DNA of 21,525 bases from UBA6022 sp036382575 (lineage in GTDB: Bacteria; Patescibacteriota; Saccharimonadia; Saccharimonadales; Saccharimonadaceae): positions 1-21,525 of the forward strand of contig DASVHL010000074.1 in the NCBI GenBank assembly GCA_036382575.1, read 5' to 3'. The translations under genes were made by a program, and so were the position numbers. Under the pieces are notes generated by a model. That model was given only the letters and a program-made list of their open reading frames with translations. It was not told the DNA's origin and made no database searches. This document shows, in pieces, positions 1 to 7,392 of the stretch (the stretch's first letter is position 1; the number at the start of each line of letters is the position of its first letter).

Positions 1-1
1 A

Positions 2-823
2 TCTGATGGCGCCATTGTGTTTGAGGGTGACGAATCAAAACACTTACATACACGCGTGTTTGTTACCTCAAAAGGCCTGCCGACTTATGAAACCAAAGAT
101 ATTGGTGTTATTTGGATGGAAAAAGAGGATTACAATTTTGATCACCGCTATCTCCTGACGGGTAATGATCAAAAAGAATATATGCGCGTTGTTTATGCTG
201 CCGCTGAAGCGTTTCGTCCGGAACTTGCCGGTACGATGACGCACATGACGAATGGTACCGTCAAATTTGCCGATGGTAAAAAAATGAGTTCACGCCTGGG
301 TAATGTAACACGTGCCTTGGACGTTATGGATATTGTCCGTGAAAAAGTCAGTGAACTGGTTAAGGATAAAGAGCTGGTGAACATGGTGACGCTTGGCGCA
401 ATTAAGTACGCGTTTGCTCGCTATAAACTGGGGGGTGACATTGCCTTTGATATCGAAGAGACGGTCAGCTTGCAGGGTAATTCTGGGCCGTACCTTCAAT
501 ACGCTCATGCTCGTGCTCGCCGTATCCTCGAGAAAACTGGCGCGTTTACTATGCCTACTACCGTTCGTGATGAGGATCGAACATTGGTTCGTAAACTAGG
601 TGAGTATACCGAAGTTGTTGAGCTAGCGATTCGCACACTTGAACCACATCATATTTGTAACTACCTGTTTGAACTAGCCCAGGAATTTAATCGTTATTAC
701 GAAAAGAATCAGGTTGCGGGTAATGAACATGAGACGCATCGTGCCGGTATCGTCGCTATGTATGCTGATACGCTTGCTGCTGGCCTCGCGATTCTTGGTA
801 TCGACGCACCAGAGAAGATGTAA
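2..823 (+). CDS. argS: Arginyl-tRNA synthetase, 3' part
   Basis: Class I aminoacyl-tRNA synthetase that charges tRNA-Arg in the cytoplasm. The window begins inside the gene, so the HIGH region and most of the Rossmann fold are missing. The reading frame is open from base 2, and the GTG at 17 is internal rather than a start. Visible family signatures are the GLPTYETKDIG segment, the FDHRYLLTG segment, and the KMSKS-loop equivalent KKMSSRLGN. These are followed by the helical DALR-type anticodon-binding domain (YLQYAHARARRIL and onward), which runs to the C-terminus. The stop TAA shares one base with the start of the next gene (TAATG), so the two are probably co-transcribed and translationally coupled. 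Identification is firm. Confidence 0.95.
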   Translation, partial: SDGAIVFEGDESKHLHTRVFVTSKGLPTYETKDIGVIWMEKEDYNFDHRYLLTGNDQKEYMRVVYAAAEAFRPELAGTMTHMTNGTVKFADGKKMSSRLGNVTRALDVMDIVREKVSELVKDKELVNMVTLGAIKYAFARYKLGGDIAFDIEETVSLQGNSGPYLQYAHARARRILEKTGAFTMPTTVRDEDRTLVRKLGEYTEVVELAIRTLEPHHICNYLFELAQEFNRYYEKNQVAGNEHETHRAGIVAMYADTLAAGLAILGIDAPEKM

Positions 824-1452
824 TGATCACTATTAGCCCGAGTGCCATAAAACGACATGCTTGGGCTTTTCCGTTCGAACTTGTCATGATGGTGAGCTTG
901 GTGCTGTTTGTTTGGACGGGCCGACATGATCATTTTGGACTGACACTATTTTTGTTAGTCTCGTGTATGGCTTTGCCGCTAATTGAACACATATGGCGAC
1001 TGCGACTTTCACCTGTTTTACATGGACTATATGTGGCGTTTTTGTTTGCCTCAATGTTCGCCGGGGAGGTACTGGACATGTATGCGGTTGTGTCGTGGTG
1101 GGACGACGGGCTACATCTTATTTCTGGGATACTTGTAGGGCTCGGTGCTGCGGTGTGGCTACAGGTGCTTGAGCAGCGCAAAGCTATACGTAGCTCAGTC
1201 TGGATGCAAGTTGTCATTGTTATTGCACTTGGTGCGCTCATAGCGGTCGCATGGGAGCTCGTTGAGTTTGCTGCAGATCAGTGGTTTGGTACATTTATGC
1301 AGCGTAATGATTTATTTGATACGATGACTGACTTTATCTACGGTATGTTAGGGACGATCATTGCAGCCACCTTGTTTGGAAGGTATTTACGCCAGCGACA
1401 CAGCTGGGGTATTGGCCGTTTATTAGAACGGCAGCGTTGGTTGAACGACTAG
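823..1452 (+). CDS. DUF2238/YjdF-like integral membrane protein
   Basis: A 209-residue polytopic membrane protein of unknown function. About five or six hydrophobic segments are visible (roughly residues 18-32, 38-55, 66-82, 95-115, 128-148 and 172-187). Polar motifs lie between them: WWDDGLHLISG (about 91-101), WELVEFAADQWFG (about 144-156) and DTMTDFIYG (about 165-173). The regularly placed Asp, His and Glu residues in or near membrane segments match the pattern of the DUF2238 (YjdF) family. The start overlaps the argS stop by one base. There is only a weak purine stretch upstream (AGAGAAG), so translation probably depends on coupling to argS. No substrate can be assigned. Confidence 0.8.
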   Translation: MITISPSAIKRHAWAFPFELVMMVSLVLFVWTGRHDHFGLTLFLLVSCMALPLIEHIWRLRLSPVLHGLYVAFLFASMFAGEVLDMYAVVSWWDDGLHLISGILVGLGAAVWLQVLEQRKAIRSSVWMQVVIVIALGALIAVAWELVEFAADQWFGTFMQRNDLFDTMTDFIYGMLGTIIAATLFGRYLRQRHSWGIGRLLERQRWLND

Positions 1453-1469
1453 TTACGATAATGGGGGTC

Positions 1470-1478
1470 TGCTATACT
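1470..1478 (+). promoter_or_regulatory. Extended -10 promoter of mscL
   Basis: TGC followed by TATACT forms an extended -10 element (TGn-TATACT). No good -35 lies 17 nt upstream. Transcription should start near 1485, giving a leader of about 19 nt that carries the GAGGAG Shine-Dalgarno sequence of mscL. Confidence 0.65.
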
Positions 1479-1503
1479 TTCTGTTAGAAAGAGGAGAGAG
1501 TAT

Positions 1504-1896
1504 ATGGCAGATAAGAAGAAAACAGCAACTAAAAAGAATCCAAGCGTGGCTGCTGCGGCCGTCAAAGAACGCGGTAGCGGTTTTTTGACGTTTGTGCGCG
1601 AACAGGGTGTCGTTGGTCTAGCAATTGGTCTAGCAATTGGTACTGCCGCTGGGGCATCGGTTAAGCAAATTGTTGATGGCCTGATCAATCCAATCGTCGG
1701 CTTTTTAATTGGTGGCATCGATCTGAGTGAACTAAGCTGGGTGATCGTGAAGGCTAATAGCCAGGGCAAGGGTGGTCTAGAACTGGAATGGGGTGCAGTT
1801 CTATCATCGCTCATCACATTGCTTGCGACAGCTTTTGTTATCTATTGGTTGATTCACATCGCTAAGCTCGATCGTTTGGACAAAAAGAAAAGTTAA
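1504..1896 (+). CDS. mscL: Large-conductance mechanosensitive channel
   Basis: MscL forms a homopentameric pore in the cytoplasmic membrane that opens under high tension to release solutes during osmotic downshock. The protein has 130 residues, close to the family norm. It has an extended Lys/Ala-rich N-terminus (about 27 residues), then the amphipathic FLTFVREQGVVGLAIG segment and a glycine-zipper TM1 (about 38-55). The conserved NPIVGFLIGGIDLSE segment follows TM1, then a short periplasmic-side loop, TM2 (about 98-118) and a charged C-terminus. The start is fixed by GAGGAG seven nt upstream of the ATG. The gene has its own promoter and a hairpin terminator, so it is probably monocistronic. 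The extended basic N-terminus is longer than in E. coli MscL. Confidence 0.92.
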   Translation: MADKKKTATKKNPSVAAAAVKERGSGFLTFVREQGVVGLAIGLAIGTAAGASVKQIVDGLINPIVGFLIGGIDLSELSWVIVKANSQGKGGLELEWGAVLSSLITLLATAFVIYWLIHIAKLDRLDKKKS

Positions 1897-1910
1897 ACAT
1901 TCTATAAATA

Positions 1911-1935
1911 GTCGCTCACATTCGGGCGACTTTTT
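1911..1935 (+). terminator. Rho-independent terminator after mscL
   Basis: GTCGCTC (1911-1917) pairs with GGGCGAC (1924-1930), 7 bp with one G-T pair and a 6-nt loop, followed directly by TTTTT. It ends the mscL transcript just before the msrB promoter. Confidence 0.85.
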
Positions 1936-1944
1936 AAATGGCGG

Positions 1945-1950
1945 TATAAT
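1945..1950 (+). promoter_or_regulatory. -10 box of msrB (leaderless geometry)
   Basis: A perfect TATAAT lies exactly 6 nt before the msrB ATG. A start site 7 nt after the hexamer falls on the A of the ATG. There is no Shine-Dalgarno sequence, and the expected -35 position overlaps the mscL terminator with no match. Confidence 0.75.
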
Positions 1951-1956
1951 AGTAGT

Positions 1957-2376
1957 ATGAAGATTGATAAGACAGAGAGCGAATGGGAAGACGAGCTGAC
2001 ACCGGAGCAGTATCATGTGCTGCGCGAAAAGGGCACAGAAGTGGCTTTTACGGGTGAGTATGATAGTTTGTTTGATCCAGGGACGTATGGCTGTGCTGCC
2101 TGTGATACGAAGCTGTTTGATAGCCAGACGAAATTTGATGCTGAGTGTGGCTGGCCAAGTTTTTATGATGCTATTCCTGGAGCGGTGGATTTCCACGAGG
2201 ATAATAAGTATGGCATGGTACGGACCGAAGTAACCTGTGCGACCTGTGGTGGTCATTTGGGACATGTTTTTGAAGGCGAGGGGCTTGGTGTGCCAACCGA
2301 TCAGCGCTACTGTATCAATTCACTCAGTCTACAATTTACGCCAGACAGTGGTCGAACAGAGGACGAACAGCAATAA
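1957..2376 (+). CDS. msrB: Peptide-methionine (R)-S-oxide reductase
   Basis: MsrB reduces the R epimer of methionine sulfoxide in oxidised proteins, using thiol chemistry in the cytoplasm. The 139-residue single-domain protein has both zinc-binding CxxC pairs (C46/C49 and C94/C97). It also has the RYCIN motif with catalytic Cys119, the GHVFEGEG loop, and Cys64 in AECGWPSF at the usual resolving position. The length is normal for a stand-alone MsrB. No msrA is fused or adjacent. The ATG follows a consensus -10 box by 6 nt with no Shine-Dalgarno, so the mRNA is probably leaderless. The last 10 residues are a polar tail. Confidence 0.95.
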   Translation: MKIDKTESEWEDELTPEQYHVLREKGTEVAFTGEYDSLFDPGTYGCAACDTKLFDSQTKFDAECGWPSFYDAIPGAVDFHEDNKYGMVRTEVTCATCGGHLGHVFEGEGLGVPTDQRYCINSLSLQFTPDSGRTEDEQQ

Positions 2377-2379
2377 CAT

Positions 2380-2388
2380 TGCTATACT
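2380..2388 (+). promoter_or_regulatory. Extended -10 promoter of orn (leaderless geometry)
   Basis: TGC-TATACT ends 6 nt before the orn ATG. No -35 match and no Shine-Dalgarno are visible. It lies immediately after the msrB stop. Confidence 0.72.
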
Positions 2389-2394
2389 GGGTCT

Positions 2395-2958
2395 ATGGAT
2401 AAAAAACTTGCTAACGCGCGGCTGAATAAAATCTTGTGGGTTGACCTAGAGATGACTGGACTTGATCCGGTTGAAGATCGTATTCTAGAAGTCGCGGCGA
2501 TCGTGACTGACTGGAAATTTAACGAGCTTGCTTCGTATGAAGGTGTCGTTAAGGTTGGACCACGTTTGGTAGAGCGTCGTATGAAAGTAGGCAAGGCATT
2601 TTGGGACGCGAACCCAGAAGCCCGTGATGGTCTTATTTTGCAAAATCACGAAAAAGGCCGTTCTGGCCGTACGATTGAAAATGAATTATTGGCATTTTTG
2701 GATGAGCATTTTGAAGCCGATAAACCAGTCCTACTAGCGGGTAATTCGATTCATCAAGATCGACGGTTTATCGCTAATGAATGGCATCGTTTAGATGAAC
2801 GCCTACATTACCGAATGCTCGATGTGACCGCCTGGAAAGTGGTGTTTGAAGGCAAGTACGGCAAAAAATTTGCCAAGCCTGAAGAGCACCGCGCACTCGG
2901 TGATATTCGCGGTAGCATTATGGAATTACAGTATTATTTAGGAAAAGTAAAAGCATGA
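2395..2958 (+). CDS. orn: Oligoribonuclease (DEDDh 3'-5' exoribonuclease)
   Basis: Orn degrades 2-5 nt RNA fragments, the last step of mRNA decay, and in many bacteria also pGpG. The 187-residue protein is of usual length. The DEDDh catalytic set is visible: D17 and E19 in WVDLEMTGLD, D122 in GNSIHQDRRF, and H165 and D170 in HRALGDIRGS. The N-terminus and first motif fit the chosen ATG, which follows an extended -10 box by 6 nt and has no Shine-Dalgarno. The stop overlaps the next start as ATGA, so the downstream YjbR-family gene is coupled to it. Orn is typical of Gammaproteobacteria and Actinobacteria. Other bacteria often use NrnA or NrnB instead. Confidence 0.95.
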   Translation: MDKKLANARLNKILWVDLEMTGLDPVEDRILEVAAIVTDWKFNELASYEGVVKVGPRLVERRMKVGKAFWDANPEARDGLILQNHEKGRSGRTIENELLAFLDEHFEADKPVLLAGNSIHQDRRFIANEWHRLDERLHYRMLDVTAWKVVFEGKYGKKFAKPEEHRALGDIRGSIMELQYYLGKVKA

Positions 2959-3299
2959 ACCGACAAGAACTAGATGAATTATTACTTAGCTATCCGAACA
3001 CGTGGTTGGATTTTCCGTTTGGTGAAACCACCTCGGTCTATAAAGTCGGTGACAAGGAAAGCGGCGACGCGAAGATGTTTGCCATTGTTGCCGATGACAG
3101 CAAGCCGCTACGCGTTAGTTTAAAATGTGATCCGCAACTGGCTGAATTACTACGCGAGAAGTATGAAACAGTCCTACCGGGCTATCACTTGAACAAAAAG
3201 CATTGGAATACTGTTTTGTACACTGGCCAGATGCCAGAAGATGAGTTCCAAGATTTGATTCGTCTTAGCTACAACTTGGTTAGCGGTTCGTCTGATTAA
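2955..3299 (+). CDS. MmcQ/YjbR family protein
   Basis: A 114-residue protein with the YjbR fold pattern. The family hallmarks are the early LDFPFGETTSVYKVG segment, the LRVSLKCDPQLAELLRE segment, the GYHLNKKHWNTV motif, and a C-terminal helix of the LIRLSYNLV type. The family is often described as MmcQ-like or CyaY-like DNA-binding, but its biochemical role is not established. It is translated from an ATGA overlap with orn. Its 3' end overlaps the oppositely oriented gene at 3280-3891 by 20 bp, and no terminator hairpin is visible there. The orn transcript may therefore read into antisense of that gene. Confidence 0.85.
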   Translation: MNRQELDELLLSYPNTWLDFPFGETTSVYKVGDKESGDAKMFAIVADDSKPLRVSLKCDPQLAELLREKYETVLPGYHLNKKHWNTVLYTGQMPEDEFQDLIRLSYNLVSGSSD

Positions 3300-3891
3300 A
3301 CTCTTCAAGTTTGGTTTTGATCGGCTGTAGGTTATCGTCGGTTGCGACGAGGAATTCCTTCATGGATTTGCTGCCACTGGTTTTGTAGATTGTTTCCATC
3401 AGGATCGATAGGGTGGTGAGCTTAAAGCTCATTTCACGGGCATATGTATCATCGAATTGTGCGTTCAAGCGCGCGTCTTCCAGATCAGCTGCAAGCGTGT
3501 CGGTTTTTTCTTTGGCGACAAGATTTTTATCGAGTTTTTTGATATCAACTTTGTTAGCTGTCAGTGGTTCGGCGATGTCGCGATTAGCGTTCGATAGGAA
3601 TGATTTTAGATTGCTGTTGATACCGCGCAGTTCGCTGCTCTTGATATTTTTTTGCGACGATTCACTGATTTTTTGCAGGTTTTGCATGCGGATCGCAAGG
3701 GTTTGCATGTCAGCTTTTGGACCACCGCTGTGGTTGCTAATAAAGACGAGGAAACTCACCACAATCATCAATACACCACCAATAAGAAGGGCTAGTAAAA
3801 GTAACGACTTCTTATCAAGCTTCTGCTTTTGCGGCGGAGGTGCAATTTGATTGAGATAATCAATTGGTAACTGTGGCGTCTCTGGATTCAT
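3280..3891 (-). CDS. Membrane-anchored protein of unknown function
   Basis: A 203-residue protein not recognised as a named family. It has a Pro-rich cytoplasmic N-terminus (residues 1-29, containing PPP and several Lys), one transmembrane helix (about 30-51), and a long, mostly helical extracytoplasmic domain (about 55-203). That domain is rich in Lys, Leu, Asn and Ser, has no cysteines, and has heptad-like stretches that could form a coiled coil or helical bundle. There is no Shine-Dalgarno before the ATG. On the minus strand a TGC-TTAAAT sequence lies 8 nt upstream and may be a weak extended -10. It is divergent from dnaG and convergent with the YjbR-family gene. The composition fits a surface or secretion accessory protein, but no function can be claimed. 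Confidence 0.75.
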   Translation of the reverse strand: MNPETPQLPIDYLNQIAPPPQKQKLDKKSLLLLALLIGGVLMIVVSFLVFISNHSGGPKADMQTLAIRMQNLQKISESSQKNIKSSELRGINSNLKSFLSNANRDIAEPLTANKVDIKKLDKNLVAKEKTDTLAADLEDARLNAQFDDTYAREMSFKLTTLSILMETIYKTSGSKSMKEFLVATDDNLQPIKTKLEEFNQTNR

Positions 3892-3982
3892 ATGGGTCTA
3901 TTTAAGCACAAGGCAGGGGTGGCGGCAATAACGCTTGTGCTGTCGGCTAAATGATCAGGGAGCTGACAGAGGTAAAGAGTGA
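3892..3982. promoter_or_regulatory. Divergent intergenic region with two inverted repeats
   Basis: This is the spacer between the divergent genes at 3891 (minus) and 3995 (plus). It holds an 8-bp perfect inverted repeat (AGCACAAG at 3905-3912, CTTGTGCT at 3934-3941). It also holds a second 9-bp repeat with one G-T pair (CTGTCGGCT at 3940-3948, AGCTGACAG at 3961-3969). The second ends just upstream of the dnaG -10 box, where a -35 would be. Neither is followed by a T-tract, so these may be operator-like or RNA structures rather than terminators. Confidence 0.4.
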
Positions 3983-3988
3983 TATAAT
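3980..3988 (+). promoter_or_regulatory. Extended -10 promoter of dnaG (leaderless geometry)
   Basis: TGA-TATAAT, a consensus extended -10, ends exactly 6 nt before the dnaG ATG. There is no Shine-Dalgarno between them and no -35 match at the correct spacing. Confidence 0.75.
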
Positions 3989-3994
3989 CAAAGT

Positions 3995-5752
3995 ATGCAA
4001 GACGCCAAAGAAGAAGTCAGGGCACGACTGAACATCGAGGATGTGATTGGCGAGTACGTGCAGCTCAAACGAGCTGGCCGTAACTTTAAGGGCCTCAGTC
4101 CATTTAGCGGCGAAAAAACGCCGAGCTTTGTTGTTAGTCCGGATAAACATATTTGGCACGACTTCTCGTCCAATAAAGGTGGCGATATCTTTTCGTTCAT
4201 TATGGAAGTGGAAGGCATGGATTTTCGCCAGGCCCTCGAGCACCTAGCCCGAAAAGCTGGTGTCGATATGACCATTTACGAGTCAAAAAACAGCCAGGAT
4301 CTTGCCCGGCGCAAAAAGCGTTTACAACAAGCAAATGATCTGGCGGCGCATTACTATCAGCACAGTCTACTGAAAAATCAGCATGCAGTTGACTATGTGT
4401 TTAAACAGCGCGGCTTGTCGAAAACCATCGTTCAAGATTTTATGATCGGTTATGCGCCAACCGGCGGCAACGCATTGGTGCAGTTTTTAACAAAGAAGGG
4501 TTTTACGCAATCTGAACTAGCTGATGCAGGACTAACAAACCGTTTTGGTGGCGATTTATTCCGTGGTCGTATGACTGTGCCGCTTATGGATGGCAGCGGA
4601 CAGGTGATTGGATTTACAGCCCGTGTGATTGGCGGTGATGACCCGAATGCTCCAAAATATCTCAATACTCCACAGACACTTTTGTATGATAAAAGCCGCC
4701 ATGTATTTGGTCTGAGTCAGGCAAAAGAAGCGATTCGCACTAGCGATTATGCGGTGATCGTTGAGGGTAACCTAGATGTTGTCAGCAGTCACCAGGCTGG
4801 TGTGTCGCAGGTTGTGGCAACGGCGGGTACGGCAATGACAGAATCACATCTAAAAGCACTGAAACGGTTTACCGGAAACGTACGACTAGCGTTTGATGCG
4901 GACAAAGCGGGTATATCAGCAACAGAACGAGCAATCCCGATCGCTAATCAGGTAGGACTGGAGCTGACGATTATCACCCTTCCTGAAGGTGCCAAGGATC
5001 CAGATGAGCTAATCCAGCAAGATGTCGCCTTGTGGCAAAAGGCGATTGATACAAGTAAGCCAGCGGTTGACTGGATTCTTACTCAGTACGCCAACCGAGA
5101 AGATTTAAATACTGGCAACGGCAAATTGCGCTTCCTTGAATCAGCGTTTGGCATAGTAGATAAGCTTGATAAGACAACCCACGCGCACTATTTGAAAAAA
5201 ATTGCCAAACAAATCGATGGTAATTATAGCTTGGTTGTTGAGGCGTTTGAGAAGCGGGGTGTCGTGACGGATTATCAAGAGCTACGATCACCGACGGTGC
5301 CACTCGACACCGGTTCATATTACGATGATAATTCGTTTCAAGATGGCTTATTGTCTGTTGCAATGCTCGAGCCTTCGGCACATGAACTTTTCAAAACGGT
5401 TGATATTACAATGTTTGACGGCGAAGATCGCCAGATGCTTGCCGGATATATCCAGCGACACCCTGGCGCTCGGTTTGATACCGTGCCAGATGATTTGCAA
5501 AAATATGATACGTATGTAAAAATAGTATTATTAAAAGCCGAGAATCGTTATGCTGCTTGGAGCGAACAAGATCGCTACTTTGAAACAGCACGTTTACTCC
5601 GCAAAGTTGAAAATGAACACAAGAAACAAATACAAGAACAATTAATGCATCAGCTGCGTGAAGCTGAAACCATTGGTGATGATGCCAAGGCGACAGAATT
5701 ACGAATCCAGTTGAATACACTTATAAAGGAGATAACACGTGGCCAAAGATGA
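3995..5752 (+). CDS. dnaG: DNA primase with degenerate zinc site
   Basis: DnaG makes RNA primers at the replication fork with the DnaB helicase. The 585 residues show an N-terminal CHC2-type domain (about 1-95), then the RNA polymerase core with a TOPRIM domain. In TOPRIM, E257 and D261 lie in VIVEGNLDVV, and D301 and D303 lie in AFDADKAG. The C-terminal region (about 430-585) is probably helicase-binding. The N-terminal domain keeps the EKTPSF signature, but all four zinc ligands are replaced. S35 and S38 stand where Cys and His are expected, and D56 and S59 stand where the CxxC pair is expected, in exact register with the E. coli spacing. The 3' end overlaps rpoD by 14 bp, as in a compact dnaG-rpoD macromolecular-synthesis operon without rpsU. 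Confidence 0.95.
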   Translation: MQDAKEEVRARLNIEDVIGEYVQLKRAGRNFKGLSPFSGEKTPSFVVSPDKHIWHDFSSNKGGDIFSFIMEVEGMDFRQALEHLARKAGVDMTIYESKNSQDLARRKKRLQQANDLAAHYYQHSLLKNQHAVDYVFKQRGLSKTIVQDFMIGYAPTGGNALVQFLTKKGFTQSELADAGLTNRFGGDLFRGRMTVPLMDGSGQVIGFTARVIGGDDPNAPKYLNTPQTLLYDKSRHVFGLSQAKEAIRTSDYAVIVEGNLDVVSSHQAGVSQVVATAGTAMTESHLKALKRFTGNVRLAFDADKAGISATERAIPIANQVGLELTIITLPEGAKDPDELIQQDVALWQKAIDTSKPAVDWILTQYANREDLNTGNGKLRFLESAFGIVDKLDKTTHAHYLKKIAKQIDGNYSLVVEAFEKRGVVTDYQELRSPTVPLDTGSYYDDNSFQDGLLSVAMLEPSAHELFKTVDITMFDGEDRQMLAGYIQRHPGARFDTVPDDLQKYDTYVKIVLLKAENRYAAWSEQDRYFETARLLRKVENEHKKQIQEQLMHQLREAETIGDDAKATELRIQLNTLIKEITRGQR

Positions 5753-6737
5753 TGTAGTAGAAGAAGTGCTTGATGAAAATTTGGTAATTGATGGTAGTGG
5801 TGGTCCACTGAGCGATATCGATGAACCAGCACTTGATGAATTAGTCGACGAAGAAGAGGCCGACGAGGAAACCATTAACAATGGTCAGTACTTTGACGAT
5901 GTGTCAGACGACAGTGTTCGTCTGTACTTACGTGAAATTGGTAAAATTCCTTTGCTTAACGCCGAAGAAGAGCTAGCGCTGGCACAACGCGTTGTAGCTG
6001 GTGAAAAGAAAGCTAAAGACAAGATGGCGGAAGCCAACATGCGTCTCGTGGTTTCGATCGCCAAGCGCTACAGCGGCCGTGGTCTTGATTTTCTTGATCT
6101 GATCCAAGAAGGCAACACGGGTTTGCTTCGTGCCGTTGAGAAGTTTGACCCGGACAAGGGGTTTAAGTTTTCAACCTACGCTACATGGTGGATTCGCCAG
6201 GCAATTACCCGTGCGATTGCTGACCAGGCACGTACGATTCGTATTCCTGTGCACATGGTGGAAACTATCAACAAGTTGCTTCGCACGCAGCGTCGTATGA
6301 CTCAGGAACTAAACCGTGAGCCAACCATCGAAGAGCTTGGTAAAGAGCTAGAGATGGAACCAGAAAAAGTTGAGTACGTCATTAAGATTAAACAAGACAT
6401 CACATCACTTGATGCTGGTGTTGGTCGTGATGGTGAAGACGAAGATTCAGTCCTTGGTGATTTCATCGAAGACGAAGATGGTGCGACCCCAGAAGAGTCA
6501 GCCGCTAACCAGCTTCTAAAAGAGCAAGTACAGTCAATCCTTTCAACACTATCAGACCGCGAACAAAAGATCGTCAAGATGCGTTTTGGCCTAGAGAACG
6601 GCAAAAGCCACACGCTCGAGGAAGTTGGTCAGGAGTTTGCCGTGACTCGTGAACGCATTCGTCAGATTGAAGCTAAAGCACTTGCTAAACTTCGCAAGCA
6701 CAAAGACGCAAAGAAGCTTCACGAATACCTCGGTTAA
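5739..6737 (+). CDS. rpoD: Primary RNA polymerase sigma factor (sigma-70)
   Basis: The housekeeping sigma factor that directs RNA polymerase to -10/-35 promoters. The 332-residue protein has a short acidic N-terminus (about 1-55), then region 1.2 (about 58-88). Region 2 (about 96-168) contains the FLDLIQEGN and FKFSTYATWWIRQAI signatures. Region 3 (about 170-255) includes an acidic 230-247 stretch. Region 4 (about 268-330) has the TRERIRQIEAKAL helix-turn-helix. There is no large non-conserved insert, so it resembles the compact primary sigmas of Actinobacteria and Firmicutes. Translation starts at GTG, supported by AAAGGAG 7 nt upstream inside the dnaG 3' end. It is followed by a strong hairpin. 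The many extended -10 promoters nearby presumably depend on this protein. Confidence 0.96.
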   Translation: MAKDDVVEEVLDENLVIDGSGGPLSDIDEPALDELVDEEEADEETINNGQYFDDVSDDSVRLYLREIGKIPLLNAEEELALAQRVVAGEKKAKDKMAEANMRLVVSIAKRYSGRGLDFLDLIQEGNTGLLRAVEKFDPDKGFKFSTYATWWIRQAITRAIADQARTIRIPVHMVETINKLLRTQRRMTQELNREPTIEELGKELEMEPEKVEYVIKIKQDITSLDAGVGRDGEDEDSVLGDFIEDEDGATPEESAANQLLKEQVQSILSTLSDREQKIVKMRFGLENGKSHTLEEVGQEFAVTRERIRQIEAKALAKLRKHKDAKKLHEYLG

Positions 6738-6752
6738 CATACTGCTATATAA

Positions 6753-6784
6753 AAAATACCTCGCTGATACTAGCGAGGTATTTT
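6753..6784. terminator. Bidirectional terminator between rpoD and the pilin gene
   Basis: TACCTCGCT (6757-6765) and AGCGAGGTA (6772-6780) form a 9-bp perfect stem with a 6-nt loop. The stem is flanked by AAAA (6753-6756) and TTTT (6781-6784), so it works on both strands for these convergent genes. Confidence 0.92.
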
Positions 6785-6798
6785 AGTGAAGTGATTAT

Positions 6799-7371
6799 CT
6801 AATCGACGAGGACCATGTAGTTCATGTTATAAGTTTGAACAAAAATTGATTTACATGTATCGGTGCTGTTTGCTGCATTGCCGTCAAAATTATCAAGGTC
6901 ACTGGTGTGATCTTCGGTTTCAAGACGGGCGTATACTGCGCTAACTCTTTGCCCTTGATAATCACAAGTATACTTCATATAGGTATAGCCTGTAGGCTTA
7001 CAGGTTTTACCCGGTGCAGCAACAGAGGAAGTGACGCAGTTTGATGGATCAATCATGTCGCCATCAAGGTACTTTGCTTCCTTTAGGCAGGTCATGATTG
7101 ACTTTGTATATGGTGCGACACCAGTCTCGTAAGCAAACCAACCGGTCCCACTGCCATTACCACCACAACCACTGCCTGTGTCAATGTCGTTGCCATTCTT
7201 TAAGCGATAAAGTTTGATAGCATCGGCAATTGCCTGTACTTCAGTTTTGCGTTCAGTGTCGCGGGCTTTTGCCTGCACGCCGCGATAACTTACGAGCGAG
7301 ATTGTCGCCAAAATGCCAATGACGGCGATAACGACGAGGAGCTCAACGAGTGTAAAGCCTTTTTGTTTCAT
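6799..7371 (-). CDS. Type IV pilin-like protein (prepilin)
   Basis: A 190-residue prepilin with a short class III leader, MKQKG, and cleavage predicted before F6. The N-terminal helix FTLVELLVVIAVIGILATI follows, with the conserved Glu at mature position 5. Next come an amphipathic stretch rich in charged residues and a globular domain of about 140 residues with six cysteines, which could form disulfides after export. It would be processed by a prepilin peptidase and assembled by a type IV pilus machine, neither of which is encoded in this window. GGAGGG 4 nt upstream of the ATG is a strong Shine-Dalgarno. The gene starts 21 nt after the P-loop kinase gene and is probably co-transcribed with it. 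Whether it is a major or minor pilin cannot be decided. Confidence 0.92.
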   Translation of the reverse strand: MKQKGFTLVELLVVIAVIGILATISLVSYRGVQAKARDTERKTEVQAIADAIKLYRLKNGNDIDTGSGCGGNGSGTGWFAYETGVAPYTKSIMTCLKEAKYLDGDMIDPSNCVTSSVAAPGKTCKPTGYTYMKYTCDYQGQRVSAVYARLETEDHTSDLDNFDGNAANSTDTCKSIFVQTYNMNYMVLVD

Positions 7372-7392
7372 GCCACCCTCCGCGCCTACGCG

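Noticed and set aside
1613..1636. Perfect 12-bp tandem repeat (TTGGTCTAGCAA twice) in mscL
   Set aside because: It encodes two small-residue/Gly steps of the normal TM1 glycine zipper, adds no length relative to the family, and looks like chance or slippage of no clear effect.
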